The notes under the pieces were generated by a model. It was not told where the DNA came from and did not search any database. It saw only the letters and a list, made by a program, of their open reading frames with translations. Positions 9,335-18,800 of a stretch of 64,000 bases of DNA are shown piece by piece (within the stretch, counting starts at the first letter, position 1; each line of letters starts with the position of its first letter). Origin of the DNA: an uncultured Clostridia bacterium. GTDB lineage: Bacteria > Bacillota > Clostridia > Oscillospirales > Acutalibacteraceae. Location: NCBI GenBank assembly GCA_947628175.1, contig CANQZA010000003.1, forward strand, positions 1-64,000, read 5' to 3'. Position numbers and translations under genes: made by a program.

Positions 9335-11866
9335 ATGGCAAATCAAAAAAAGAAAAGCGGCAATAACAGTAAAAAGAAAACTTCACCGCAGAAAAATACA
9401 AAAACGCCCGCAATGAATCATCATTCCGAGCACAATTCGGATGTGAGCAGAATAACAGGCATAGCCGTTTTTGCTGTTTCACTGATATTTTTTTTCATGG
9501 CGGTCATCGGCGGCGACGGTGTGTGGAATATTCTGCATAATTTTTATGTCGGCGTGTTCGGCGTATTCGGCGCCTGCATTTTTCCTCTGATCACAATTGT
9601 TGTTATCATTTACTATTCGCTTAAATATAATTATCTTTCAAAAATTATTGCGAAAGCAATTGAAACAGTCATTTTGGTTTTTCTCATAACCGCGTTTATA
9701 CATATTATTCAAAATGATACAGGAACAGATTTCAAAGAAGCAATCTTCCAATCCTACATCGATGCCCCCGTCATATTTAACGGTGGGTTTGTCGGTGCTG
9801 TCTTTGGATGGCCTTTGCTTACAATGGGTAAAGTTCCCGCCATAATCGTTTCTCTTGTGCTGTTGCTGGTAGATTTTCTCCTTCTTACCGATATGACGGT
9901 TATACAGTTTTTTACAGGTGCATTCAAACCCGCAAAAGCAACCTATAAAAAGGTTGCGCCTGTTATAGAAGAACGCATAGAGCAAAGAAAAATGAATAGA
10001 GCCAATATAGATGTTCCGCTTGATATTGCGCCTTTGGAAGAAAGCGGCAAAAAAACAAAAAGCTCTAAGAAAACTCCGCAGGAAAATGACAGTGCAGTCA
10101 GTGATGCATCTGTTCCCAAAGATATAATTGATGAGATTAATGCCGCCACTGAACGAAACAGAAAGGCAAGGAATAATCGGGATACTTCTGATAAAACAAT
10201 AGATGAGATTGTTGAAAATGCTTCTTCGGAGAAAAGACAAAAATCTTCCTCCGCCTCCTTTGAAGAAGAAAAGTTCACCGTTTCCAAAGAATCTATGGAA
10301 TCGACCGTAAATGATTACCAGCTTCCTTCCGTAAAACTCCTTGCACAGGGCAGCAAAAAGGCACAGAAGGATATCAGCGGCGAGCTTAAAGAAAACGCGG
10401 AGCGCCTTATTGAAACGCTGGCCTCATTTAATGTTGACGCAACGATTACCGACATATCCAGAGGGCCTACCGTTACAAGGTATGAAATAAAGCCTGCGGC
10501 AGGTATTCGTATTTCCAAAATAACAAACCTCGCGGATGATATAGCGTTGAATCTTGCTGCAACGCATGTCCGTATTGAGGCACCAATCCCCGGTAAGGCC
10601 GCTGTCGGAATAGAAGTTCCGAATATAATTAAAAATTCCGTTTCAATGCGTGAACTGATTGATACGGATGAATTCAACGAACAGAATTCAAAGCTTTCGG
10701 CAGGGCTTGGCAAGGACATAGGCGGCAAATGCGTATTCTGTGACATTGCAAAAATGCCGCACCTTCTTATTGCGGGAACTACCGGTTCCGGTAAATCTGT
10801 ATGTATGAATTCCATTATTGTTTCCATACTTTACAGAGCAAAACCGGACGAGGTTAAATTCCTGATGATTGATCCCAAGCAGGTTGAGTTTTCAAAATAT
10901 GCGGGTATACCGCATCTGCTTGTTCCTGTTGTTTCAGACCCGAGAAAGGCGGCAGGCGCCCTTGGCTGGGCTGTTTCCGAAATGCTTCAGAGATATCAGA
11001 AATTTTCACAAACAGGTGTAAGAGATATCGAAGGCTATAATAAATATGTTGAAAAGCACAGCGATATGGAATTTATGCCCAAAATATGTATATTTATTGA
11101 TGAACTTGCCGATTTGATGATGGCAGCGCCAAAAGAGGTTGAGGATTCTATATGCCGTTTGGCTCAGATGGCGCGCGCGGCAGGCATGCACCTTGTCATT
11201 GCGACTCAAAGACCGTCTGTTGATGTAATTACAGGTTTGATTAAGGCAAACATTTCCTCACGAATTGCCCTTACTGTTTCATCCCAGATTGATTCAAGAA
11301 CAATACTTGACACGGGAGGCGCGGAAAGGCTGCTTGGAAGAGGCGATATGCTTTATTCACCCATAGGCTCGTCCAAACCGCTTCGTGTTCAGGGATGCTT
11401 TATTTCTGATGAAGAGGTTGAAAAGCTCTGTGATTTTGTAAAGAATCAGGGTGAAAGCAGTTACGATGATAATATTCAGAAAGAAATTGAAGCAAAGGCT
11501 GTTCAGGATAAAAAAGCTTCACCGTTTGAGGATGAGGACGACGGAGAACAGCTTGACGCACTGTTTGAAAAAGCGGTGGATGTCGTTCTTGAAACAGGTA
11601 CCGCCTCTACTTCTTTCCTTCAAAGAAAGCTTTCTGTCGGTTATGCACGCGGTGCAAAAATTATTGACCAGCTTCAGGAAAAGGGTATAATCGGACCTGC
11701 AAACGGAGCAAAGCCGAGAGAAATTCTCATTAATCGACAGCAGTGGATGGAAATGCAGGCATATTCATCAAACGGTGAATTTACTGTAGAAAATACAGAG
11801 CAGATGTCATTTGATCAGACCTCTGACGATAATAATATGACTGATGGTTCAGAGGAGTATTCATGA
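9335..11866 (+). CDS. DNA translocase FtsK/SpoIIIE
   Basis: Four N-terminal TM segments, IAGTTGSGKSVCMNSI Walker A, IDELADLMM Walker B, C-terminal gamma-like wHTH. Confidence 0.96.
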   Translation: MANQKKKSGNNSKKKTSPQKNTKTPAMNHHSEHNSDVSRITGIAVFAVSLIFFFMAVIGGDGVWNILHNFYVGVFGVFGACIFPLITIVVIIYYSLKYNYLSKIIAKAIETVILVFLITAFIHIIQNDTGTDFKEAIFQSYIDAPVIFNGGFVGAVFGWPLLTMGKVPAIIVSLVLLLVDFLLLTDMTVIQFFTGAFKPAKATYKKVAPVIEERIEQRKMNRANIDVPLDIAPLEESGKKTKSSKKTPQENDSAVSDASVPKDIIDEINAATERNRKARNNRDTSDKTIDEIVENASSEKRQKSSSASFEEEKFTVSKESMESTVNDYQLPSVKLLAQGSKKAQKDISGELKENAERLIETLASFNVDATITDISRGPTVTRYEIKPAAGIRISKITNLADDIALNLAATHVRIEAPIPGKAAVGIEVPNIIKNSVSMRELIDTDEFNEQNSKLSAGLGKDIGGKCVFCDIAKMPHLLIAGTTGSGKSVCMNSIIVSILYRAKPDEVKFLMIDPKQVEFSKYAGIPHLLVPVVSDPRKAAGALGWAVSEMLQRYQKFSQTGVRDIEGYNKYVEKHSDMEFMPKICIFIDELADLMMAAPKEVEDSICRLAQMARAAGMHLVIATQRPSVDVITGLIKANISSRIALTVSSQIDSRTILDTGGAERLLGRGDMLYSPIGSSKPLRVQGCFISDEEVEKLCDFVKNQGESSYDDNIQKEIEAKAVQDKKASPFEDEDDGEQLDALFEKAVDVVLETGTASTSFLQRKLSVGYARGAKIIDQLQEKGIIGPANGAKPREILINRQQWMEMQAYSSNGEFTVENTEQMSFDQTSDDNNMTDGSEEYS

Positions 11867-13731
11867 CTGATTTTTTGCCGATAAATAAAAAAGAAATGAG
11901 CGACAGGGGATGGAATGAGGCGGATTTTGTCTATGTTACAGGCGACAGTTATGTTGACCATCCTTCCTTTGGAGCTTCTATTATAACAAGAGTTTTGGAA
12001 AGTCAGGGATATAAAGTAGCCGTACTCAGCCAGCCGGATTGGAAAAGTACGGCTGATTTTGTGCAGTTTGGCAGACCAAGACTCGGCTTTTTCGTAACAA
12101 GCGGAAATATTGACTCCATGGTTGCACACTATACCGCCGCTAAAAGACTCCGACGCGATGATGCCTATACCGCTGGGGGAAAAGCAGGTAAAAGACCCGA
12201 CAGAGCCGTCATTGTTTATTCAAATCTGATTAAGCGTATTTATCCCGATATTCCTGTAATCATAGGCGGTCTTGAAGCTTCACTGCGCAGATTTGCGCAT
12301 TATGACTATTGGGATGATAAAGTACGCCCGAGTATTCTGATGGATTCAAAGGCGGATCTTCTGACATTCGGTATGGGTGAAAAGCAGACGATAGAAATTG
12401 CCGAGAGACTTGCAAACGGAGAAAATATCTGCGATATGCGTGATATCAAAGGGACTTGTTATGTCTGTCCCACCGTTGAAACACCTTATGACGGCGTTGA
12501 ATGCCCAAGCTATGACAATGTTGTTAAAAACAAGGTTGAATATGCCAAATCATGCCGTATTCAACAGGATGAGCAGGATCATATCCGAGGCAGGGTAATA
12601 AAGCAGAAACACGGCAAATGGATGGTTGTGCAGAATAAACCTATGCCTCCTCTTACTCAAAAGGAACTGGACTGGGTCTATTCTCTGCCGTATATGCGTA
12701 CATATCACCCAAGCTATGAAAAGCTCGGCGGTGTCAGCGGAATTAAAGAAGTGGAATTTTCCATAACGCATAACAGGGGCTGTTTCGGTGCCTGCAATTT
12801 CTGTTCCATTGCCTTTCATCAGGGCAGGTATGTTACCGCCCGTTCAAAAAACAGCATTATTGCCGAGGCAAAAAAGCTCGTGAATATGCCGAATTTTAAA
12901 GGGTATATTCACGATGTGGGAGGGCCTACCGCAAATTTCAGGAAGCCGTCCTGCACCCTCCAAGAGACAAACGGGCTTTGTAAAGGGAAAAAATGCCTTG
13001 CTCCCACGCCCTGTAGGAATCTCACGGTCGATCACAGCGAGTATCTTGATATTCTTCGCTGTTTAAGAAAAATTGACGGAATAAAAAAGGTTTTCATACG
13101 AAGCGGAATAAGATATGATTATCTGCTTGAGGATAAAGATGATGCATTTTTTAAGGAACTGGTTGAGCATCATGTTTCAGGTCAGCTAAAGGTTGCTCCT
13201 GAGCATTGCTCGGCGGCTGTTCTTGAAAAAATGGGTAAACCGTATATTGAGGCATATATACGCTTTTCAAAGCGCTATTTTCAGTACACGGGGCAAATTC
13301 ATAAAGAACAGTATCTTGTCCCTTATCTGATGTCCTCACATCCGGGTTCAACGCTTGATGATGCCATTGAGCTTGCGCTGTTTCTAAAAAAGAATCATAT
13401 AAGACCTGAACAGGTGCAGGATTTCTACCCCACACCGGGCACAATATCCACCTGTATGTTTTATACAGGCCTTGATCCATACACTATGAAAGAGGTCTAT
13501 GTGGCAAAAACAGAGCACGACAAAGCGTTGCAAAGAGCTTTGCTTCAGTATTTTAATCCCGCAAATCACCGCCTTGTTGAAGAGGCGCTCAAAAAGGCCA
13601 AGCGCTTTGATTTGATAGGATATGACAGAAAATGTCTCATAAGACCGTCAAAAGATGCAAGCGGCAAAAGAAAACCTGATTTATATTATTCAAAGAAATA
13701 TAACAATAACAGAAAGAGCAGGAAAAGATGA
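11863..13731 (+). CDS. YgiQ family radical SAM protein
   Basis: NRGCFGACNFCSIAFHQGR CxxxCxxC, IIGGLEASLRRFAHYDYWDD, KVAPEHCS. Confidence 0.95.
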   Translation: MTDFLPINKKEMSDRGWNEADFVYVTGDSYVDHPSFGASIITRVLESQGYKVAVLSQPDWKSTADFVQFGRPRLGFFVTSGNIDSMVAHYTAAKRLRRDDAYTAGGKAGKRPDRAVIVYSNLIKRIYPDIPVIIGGLEASLRRFAHYDYWDDKVRPSILMDSKADLLTFGMGEKQTIEIAERLANGENICDMRDIKGTCYVCPTVETPYDGVECPSYDNVVKNKVEYAKSCRIQQDEQDHIRGRVIKQKHGKWMVVQNKPMPPLTQKELDWVYSLPYMRTYHPSYEKLGGVSGIKEVEFSITHNRGCFGACNFCSIAFHQGRYVTARSKNSIIAEAKKLVNMPNFKGYIHDVGGPTANFRKPSCTLQETNGLCKGKKCLAPTPCRNLTVDHSEYLDILRCLRKIDGIKKVFIRSGIRYDYLLEDKDDAFFKELVEHHVSGQLKVAPEHCSAAVLEKMGKPYIEAYIRFSKRYFQYTGQIHKEQYLVPYLMSSHPGSTLDDAIELALFLKKNHIRPEQVQDFYPTPGTISTCMFYTGLDPYTMKEVYVAKTEHDKALQRALLQYFNPANHRLVEEALKKAKRFDLIGYDRKCLIRPSKDASGKRKPDLYYSKKYNNNRKSRKR

Positions 13732-14216
13732 AAGACAGTAAAAGGCAAAGCATAATTATGACAGGCATAGGGTTAATATTCATTTCATTTGTTTTGTTTT
13801 ATTTTGCTTTTTCACAGCCAAAAATTCATACTGTTGATAATGCCGCAACAGTTTCACAGAGTGCCACACAGGTTTTGTCAGAAAAATCGGTATCTCAACC
13901 TGCTGTTGATGTAACGCAAAGTAATCGCACCGCCGCTTCAAAAGCGCAGACGCAGCAATATCAGACACAGAAAACGACAATATCACAGGCCAATACCTCC
14001 AAGGAGGATTCAGACGCTGTTATATATCCGCTTAATATCAATACATGTACCGAGCAGGAGCTGACAAGTGTAGACGGAATAGGTCCGACAAGAGCAAATG
14101 CAATTATTCAGTACAGGGATTACCTTAAAGGGTATACAAGCGTTGAGCAAATCAAAAATATTAAAGGAATAGGGGATAAACTTTATGAAAAAATTGCCCC
14201 TTATCTTACGGTATGA
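13728..14216 (+). CDS. ComEA-like helix-hairpin-helix protein
   Basis: N-terminal TM; PLNINTCTEQELTSVDGIGPTRANAIIQYRDYL...IKGIGDKLYEKI. Confidence 0.92.
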   Translation: MKDSKRQSIIMTGIGLIFISFVLFYFAFSQPKIHTVDNAATVSQSATQVLSEKSVSQPAVDVTQSNRTAASKAQTQQYQTQKTTISQANTSKEDSDAVIYPLNINTCTEQELTSVDGIGPTRANAIIQYRDYLKGYTSVEQIKNIKGIGDKLYEKIAPYLTV

Positions 14217-14923
14217 CTGTTTTTATCTCTGCTCTTAGGAGCTTTTTAAAAATCCTTTTTCCGAACAGATGTGCATTTTGCGGCGATGTTATAGAACTTG
14301 ACCAAACCATATGTGAGCAGTGCGGAAATCTTCCGTCCATTAAAATGCCGATTTGTTGCGATTGCGGCTGTTCAAAATCAGACTGTACCTGCAAAAACCG
14401 TAAAAACGAATATAAGAAAATCTGCGCGCCTTATTATTATGAGGACAATGCGGTAAAGGCTGTCAACAGATTAAAAGAGTCAGATATGCCTTTCATCGCA
14501 AAAAGACTTGCTGCTGATATGTCCGCGTGTATAAAGGAAAATTATTCCGATGTAAAATTTGATATCATTTGTTATGTCCCTTTGAGCAGGTGTAAAATCA
14601 ATAAAAGGGGATATAATCAGTCACAACTTCTTGCGGATGAAATTTCAAAATCCATAAATGTTCCCGTTTCTTCTCTGCTTTATAAGGTGCGGGAAAATAA
14701 GCCGCAGAAACGCCAGAGTGAAAAAGAAAGGAAACTCAATGTTTTCGGTGTATTTGATGTAAAGGATAAAGCATTTGTCAGGGATAAAACCGTGCTGCTT
14801 ATAGATGATGTTAAAACCACAGGCTCTACCTTGAATGAATGCTCGAAAATGCTTAAAATCCACGGCGCAAAGGCAGTCTATGCAGCCGTCGCGGCAATCG
14901 TAATGCATAAAACGCCAAAATGA
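14213..14923 (+). CDS. ComF family protein (phosphoribosyltransferase-like)
   Basis: CAFCGDVI...CEQC zinc-binding cysteines, KRGYNQSQLLA, VLLIDDVKTTGSTL. Confidence 0.93.
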   Translation: MTVFISALRSFLKILFPNRCAFCGDVIELDQTICEQCGNLPSIKMPICCDCGCSKSDCTCKNRKNEYKKICAPYYYEDNAVKAVNRLKESDMPFIAKRLAADMSACIKENYSDVKFDIICYVPLSRCKINKRGYNQSQLLADEISKSINVPVSSLLYKVRENKPQKRQSEKERKLNVFGVFDVKDKAFVRDKTVLLIDDVKTTGSTLNECSKMLKIHGAKAVYAAVAAIVMHKTPK

Positions 14924-14932
14924 CAAAATGAA

Positions 14933-14957
14933 GCTTCAGCCTCATTGAGGCTGAAGC
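14933..14957. terminator. perfect 11-bp hairpin after comF, no strong T run on +
   Basis: GCTTCAGCCTC-att-GAGGCTGAAGC. Confidence 0.5.
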
Positions 14958-14989
14958 AAGTAGTAATAATATATTTTTTATAAGGATTT

Positions 14990-15460
14990 ATGCATATGTA
15001 TATAAAAGAAATTTATGATGATACGGAAAAACAATGTATTACCAGATGTATAATAGAAAACCTTACCGATTGGTTTGCCATCCCGTTAGCCAGAGAAAAA
15101 TACATACAAAATAGTGCGGGAAAACATTATTTTTGCGCCTATGTCAAGGATAAACCTGTTGGATTTCTCTATCTTAAACAAACGGGCAAGGATACACTTG
15201 AACTTGAAATAATGGGTGTTTTGAAAAAATATCACAGAAACGGCATAGGTAAGGCGTTATTTGAAAATGCCAAGGCGTTGGCTCGTGAAAACGGATATTC
15301 TTTTATCCAAGTCAAAACCGTACAGATGGGGAAATATAAACATTATGACAATACCAATAAATTTTATCTTTCGTTAGGATTTAAAGAACTTGAAGTATTT
15401 CCCACATTGTGGGATAAAGATAACCCATGTCAAGTCTATGTGATTTCATTAACGGAATGA
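14990..15460 (+). CDS. GNAT family N-acetyltransferase
   Basis: GVLKKYHRNGIGKALFENAKALARENGYSFIQVKT acetyl-CoA binding motif. Confidence 0.88.
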   Translation: MHMYIKEIYDDTEKQCITRCIIENLTDWFAIPLAREKYIQNSAGKHYFCAYVKDKPVGFLYLKQTGKDTLELEIMGVLKKYHRNGIGKALFENAKALARENGYSFIQVKTVQMGKYKHYDNTNKFYLSLGFKELEVFPTLWDKDNPCQVYVISLTE

Positions 15461-15644
15461 GCTTGCAGCATTAATAGAATTTTTTACCGCTTATTTCCTG
15501 TTTTCTTTATCGTATGCTTTAATCCAAAATTTGAGAATTTTTTTGGATTCACCATATTTTTATGCGGATAATACGAAAGATACTTTACAACCTTCTTTTG
15601 CTTACCCACTTAAACATATCATCGCAGTAACCAATGCCTGTATT

Positions 15645-16151
15645 TTACTTTTGAACTTCTTTTTCATATATTTCAAGCCGATTTTCGGGAGATATTTCTC
15701 CCGTATTTATAAATCCGTTGCTTAACCAAAATGGTTTACCCGTAACGGGATCGGAGGTAAGATATATTCTCTGTGTTTCGTGAGAGGCAAATAAAAATTC
15801 AATACGCCGAAACATATCTTTTCCATACCCTTTGCGACGGAATTCGGGTATAACATAAAATTCCATAATATAGCCATATTCGGGTTTTATAAACCCCTTA
15901 TGCCCATAATGATCAACCATACAGTAATAAAAACCTATCAAAACATCATTATCATAGCAAAGTTCAAGATGGCGGTCATAATCACCCTGAATATTTATCA
16001 TACTCTGTGTAACTTGACATATCACATCATAAGATGTTTTTCGGTTCTGATGCGCGTCAAGCTCCTTGTTGTAAGGAATCATCAGATTTAAAAGCAGATT
16101 ATAGTGACTTACATTGCCATGTTCTACCTGCACAAATTTTAAATTTTTCAT
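15645..16151 (-). CDS. GNAT family N-acetyltransferase preceded by a leader-peptide attenuator
   Basis: MEFYVIPEFRRKGYGKDMFRRIEFL GNAT motif A. Confidence 0.88.
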   Translation of the reverse strand: MKNLKFVQVEHGNVSHYNLLLNLMIPYNKELDAHQNRKTSYDVICQVTQSMINIQGDYDRHLELCYDNDVLIGFYYCMVDHYGHKGFIKPEYGYIMEFYVIPEFRRKGYGKDMFRRIEFLFASHETQRIYLTSDPVTGKPFWLSNGFINTGEISPENRLEIYEKEVQK

Positions 16152-16174
16152 TTCAACACCTCTAAATTATTGAT

Positions 16175-16208
16175 AAAAAAATCACCGCTGATAAAATCAG
16201 AGGTGATT
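16175..16208 (-). terminator. intrinsic terminator (attenuator) upstream of the GNAT gene
   Basis: AATCACC-t-CTGAT-ttt-ATCAG-c-GGTGATT followed by TTTTT, ~24 nt before the GNAT start codon. Confidence 0.8.
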
Positions 16209-16230
16209 CAATATCCGTATAAAAAGGTAT

Positions 16231-16281
16231 TTATCCCGCAGACAAAACGGCATCTGATTTTATCAGTATAACATTTGTCAT
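16231..16281 (-). CDS. 16-aa putative leader peptide MTNVILIKSDAVLSAG
   Basis: ATG preceded by GAGGTGG; ends in TAA before the terminator; contains the antiterminator strand CTGATAAAATCAG. Confidence 0.65.
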   Translation of the reverse strand: MTNVILIKSDAVLSAG

Positions 16282-16315
16282 TTTGTCCACCTCGCTTTCT
16301 TTTTTGGATAATATG

Positions 16316-16344
16316 ATAATATCATAAAAATCGTAAATTGTCAA
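16316..16344 (-). promoter_or_regulatory. sigma-A-like promoter of leader/GNAT
   Basis: TTGACA - 17 nt - TATTAT on the minus strand. Confidence 0.8.
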
Positions 16345-16415
16345 TTTCAGTAATTTTCATTTTATTTAAAAATAAAATAAAACAACCTTAACAAAAAGCT
16401 AAGACTGTTTCATTT

Positions 16416-16501
16416 TGGTGCGGAAGAAGGGACTTGAACCCTCATGAACTTGCATTCACTAGAACCTGAATCTAGCGCGTCTGCCATTCCGCCACTTCCG
16501 C
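16416..16501 (-). tRNA. tRNA-Leu (CAG), CCA encoded
   Basis: Minus strand GCGGAAGTGGCGGAATGGCAGACGCGCTAGATTCAGGTTCTAG...GGGTTCAAGTCCCTTCTTCCGCACCA; long variable arm; anticodon CAG. Confidence 0.95.
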
Positions 16502-16721
16502 ATATTTGATTTTTGTCCTCTAAATTTTACACGGCGAGGACGACCGAGGCGGAGCTTACTTTCAGTTAGAAACTTACTTTTCTGCTTAATCCGCATTTTA
16601 TAATAACAGCAAATGCCGAAATTATTGCTTTTATATGCCACTGTTCACTAACAGCATATGAATAATAACACAATAAGCTTGAAAAGTCAATTCATTATGA
16701 TATAATTTACTCGGTGAAATT

Positions 16722-17258
16722 ATGAGAAAATTTTTTTGCGTTTTATCAGTGCTCACAGCGTCCGGAATATCAGGCTATTATATGTGCATAGGCGGAATAT
16801 CAGGCAATGAAAGTGCATTTTCCAAAGTAGGTTTGAGCCATCCTATTCTTTTTTTCGTTTGGGGGATCAGTACATACATCGCGCTTTGTGTCAATCTTTA
16901 TGCCGGATATAAAAAAACAAAATATAATTTTTACATACCTCTTTTGTTTGTTTCCGCTATTGCAATGATATTGACTCTGATATGTGATTTTGACTATAGC
17001 CGGCATACACAATATATGATTCATTGTGCCGCATCACTTACTTTTTCTGCTGTAAACGCAATACTTGTATTTGCACTGTTTTTACTGACAAAAAAATATC
17101 TTTTTACTTTTATAACAGGAGCGGTACTCGTGACGGATTTAGTTTTGCTCCTGATTTTTAAAGAAACTGCTCTTATAGAAATTGTCCCGATTTTTGCAGG
17201 ATATATACTGCTTTTAATTAACAATCTTAAAAAGGAGAAAGAATTAGTTGGAACTTGA
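16722..17258 (+). CDS. hypothetical multi-pass membrane protein
   Basis: About six hydrophobic segments; start follows a promoter-like AT-rich region. Confidence 0.7.
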   Translation: MRKFFCVLSVLTASGISGYYMCIGGISGNESAFSKVGLSHPILFFVWGISTYIALCVNLYAGYKKTKYNFYIPLLFVSAIAMILTLICDFDYSRHTQYMIHCAASLTFSAVNAILVFALFLLTKKYLFTFITGAVLVTDLVLLLIFKETALIEIVPIFAGYILLLINNLKKEKELVGT

Positions 17259-18555
17259 CAGAAAACTGAAAAATATTCAGTCATATCCCTTTCATATGCC
17301 CGGACACAAGAGAAATAAATGCTTTGATCTTCCGTCAAGTGATATTGATATAACGGAAATCAGCGGTTTTGACAATCTTCATAATCCCAAGGATATAGTA
17401 AAGCAAATTCAAGAGCAGACGGCAGAACTGTTCGGATATAAAAAAAGTATTATCAGTGTCAACGGTTCAACCTGTTGTGTCCTTGCGGCGATATCCGCAG
17501 TATGCAGCCGTGGAGACAAGATCATCATTGCAAGAAACTGTCATAAGTCCGTATATAATGCCTGTTATATTAATGAGCTTGATACTGTTTATATAGAGCC
17601 CGAATATAACAGTGAATATGGTTTTTGGGGCAGAGTTTCGCAGGAGTCTGTCGATCGGGCAATTGCTGAAAATCCCGAGGCAAAGGCACTTGTTATTACC
17701 TCTCCTACTTATGAGGGCTTTGTAAGCAATATAAAATGTGGCATTACGCTTATTGTTGATAACGCACACGGGGCTCATTTCGGTTTTGCTGACTGGCTTC
17801 CTCAAAGACAGAACGGTGATATCATAATTCAGTCGCTTCATAAAACCCTGCCATGCCTGACGCAGACTGCGGTTATACATATAAATAACGGGCGCTATTA
17901 TGACAGTGTCAGGAAATATATGGATATATTTGAGACAAGTTCACCGAGCTATGTCCTTCTTGATTCTGTTGATAAATGTATGGACTTTTTAAAGGACAGC
18001 AGGGCGGATTTTGAGAAATACAAAAAAAGGCTTTTTACTTTTTATCAAGAAGCTAAAAAAATTGAGGGCATCCATATCATTAAAAATGATGATATAACAA
18101 GGATTGTACTTTCAGCTGACTCAATGAACGGTGCGCAGCTTGCACAGTTTATGAGAGAAAAATATGCAATTGAGTCTGAATGCGCCGGTGTCGATTATGT
18201 TATTCTTATTTCAACGGTAGCAGACAGCGATAACGGCTTTGAGAAGCTCTTGAATTCCTTAAAAAATATTGGTATCGGAAAAAAGCGCAGAGCAGAAATT
18301 CCCAAGCCTGTTATTCCTGTAAAAAAATGTCTTCCGTGTGATGTGGGCTGTACGGCTGAAACGGAGCTTGAGAAAAGCGAAAATCTTATTTGCGCGGAAA
18401 CGGTTTTTGCTTATCCTCCGGGTGTGCCTATAATCATTGCAGGAGAGGTAATCAGCAGAAATATTATTGATTATATCAATAAGCTGTTCCATTCTGGCGT
18501 GAATGTAATGTCAGATTCCGCACTGCTGCCTCTAAAGATATTGACAAAGAAATGA
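17248..18555 (+). CDS. Orn/Lys/Arg decarboxylase family PLP enzyme (TTG start)
   Basis: PFHMPGHKRN, DNAHGAHFGF, SLHKTLPCLTQTAVIH PLP lysine. Confidence 0.88.
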   Translation: MELDRKLKNIQSYPFHMPGHKRNKCFDLPSSDIDITEISGFDNLHNPKDIVKQIQEQTAELFGYKKSIISVNGSTCCVLAAISAVCSRGDKIIIARNCHKSVYNACYINELDTVYIEPEYNSEYGFWGRVSQESVDRAIAENPEAKALVITSPTYEGFVSNIKCGITLIVDNAHGAHFGFADWLPQRQNGDIIIQSLHKTLPCLTQTAVIHINNGRYYDSVRKYMDIFETSSPSYVLLDSVDKCMDFLKDSRADFEKYKKRLFTFYQEAKKIEGIHIIKNDDITRIVLSADSMNGAQLAQFMREKYAIESECAGVDYVILISTVADSDNGFEKLLNSLKNIGIGKKRRAEIPKPVIPVKKCLPCDVGCTAETELEKSENLICAETVFAYPPGVPIIIAGEVISRNIIDYINKLFHSGVNVMSDSALLPLKILTKK

Positions 18556-18602
18556 TATTAATGTAAAATAGCCTTAATAAAATTTGGAAAGAGGTGTTCT
18601 CT

Positions 18603-18749
18603 GTGAAAAGAATTAACACTTTAAGCTCACGCAATCTTTGCGATTCAGCTAAAAAGGGCGGCTGCGGTGAATGTCAGACATCTTGCCAATCAGCAAGCAA
18701 AACTTCATGCTCTGTAGCAAATCAGAAATGCGAGCAGTTAAAGAAGTAA
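18603..18749 (+). CDS. SCIFF-type six-cysteine ranthipeptide precursor (GTG start, 48 aa)
   Basis: MKRINTLSSRNLCDSAKKGGCGECQTSCQSASKTSCSVANQKCEQLKK: six Cys in 45 residues, SD GAGGTG upstream, directly upstream of a SPASM radical SAM gene. Absent from the ORF track (short, GTG start). Confidence 0.92.
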   Translation: MKRINTLSSRNLCDSAKKGGCGECQTSCQSASKTSCSVANQKCEQLKK

Positions 18750-18800
18750 AGGAAACGAATTATGGTGGGTGAATGCCCGCCTTTTTCTTTGGAGTAAATT

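Noticed and set aside
9638-10240. Minus-strand 200-aa ORF within spoIIIE
   Set aside because: Antisense to a strongly supported CDS.
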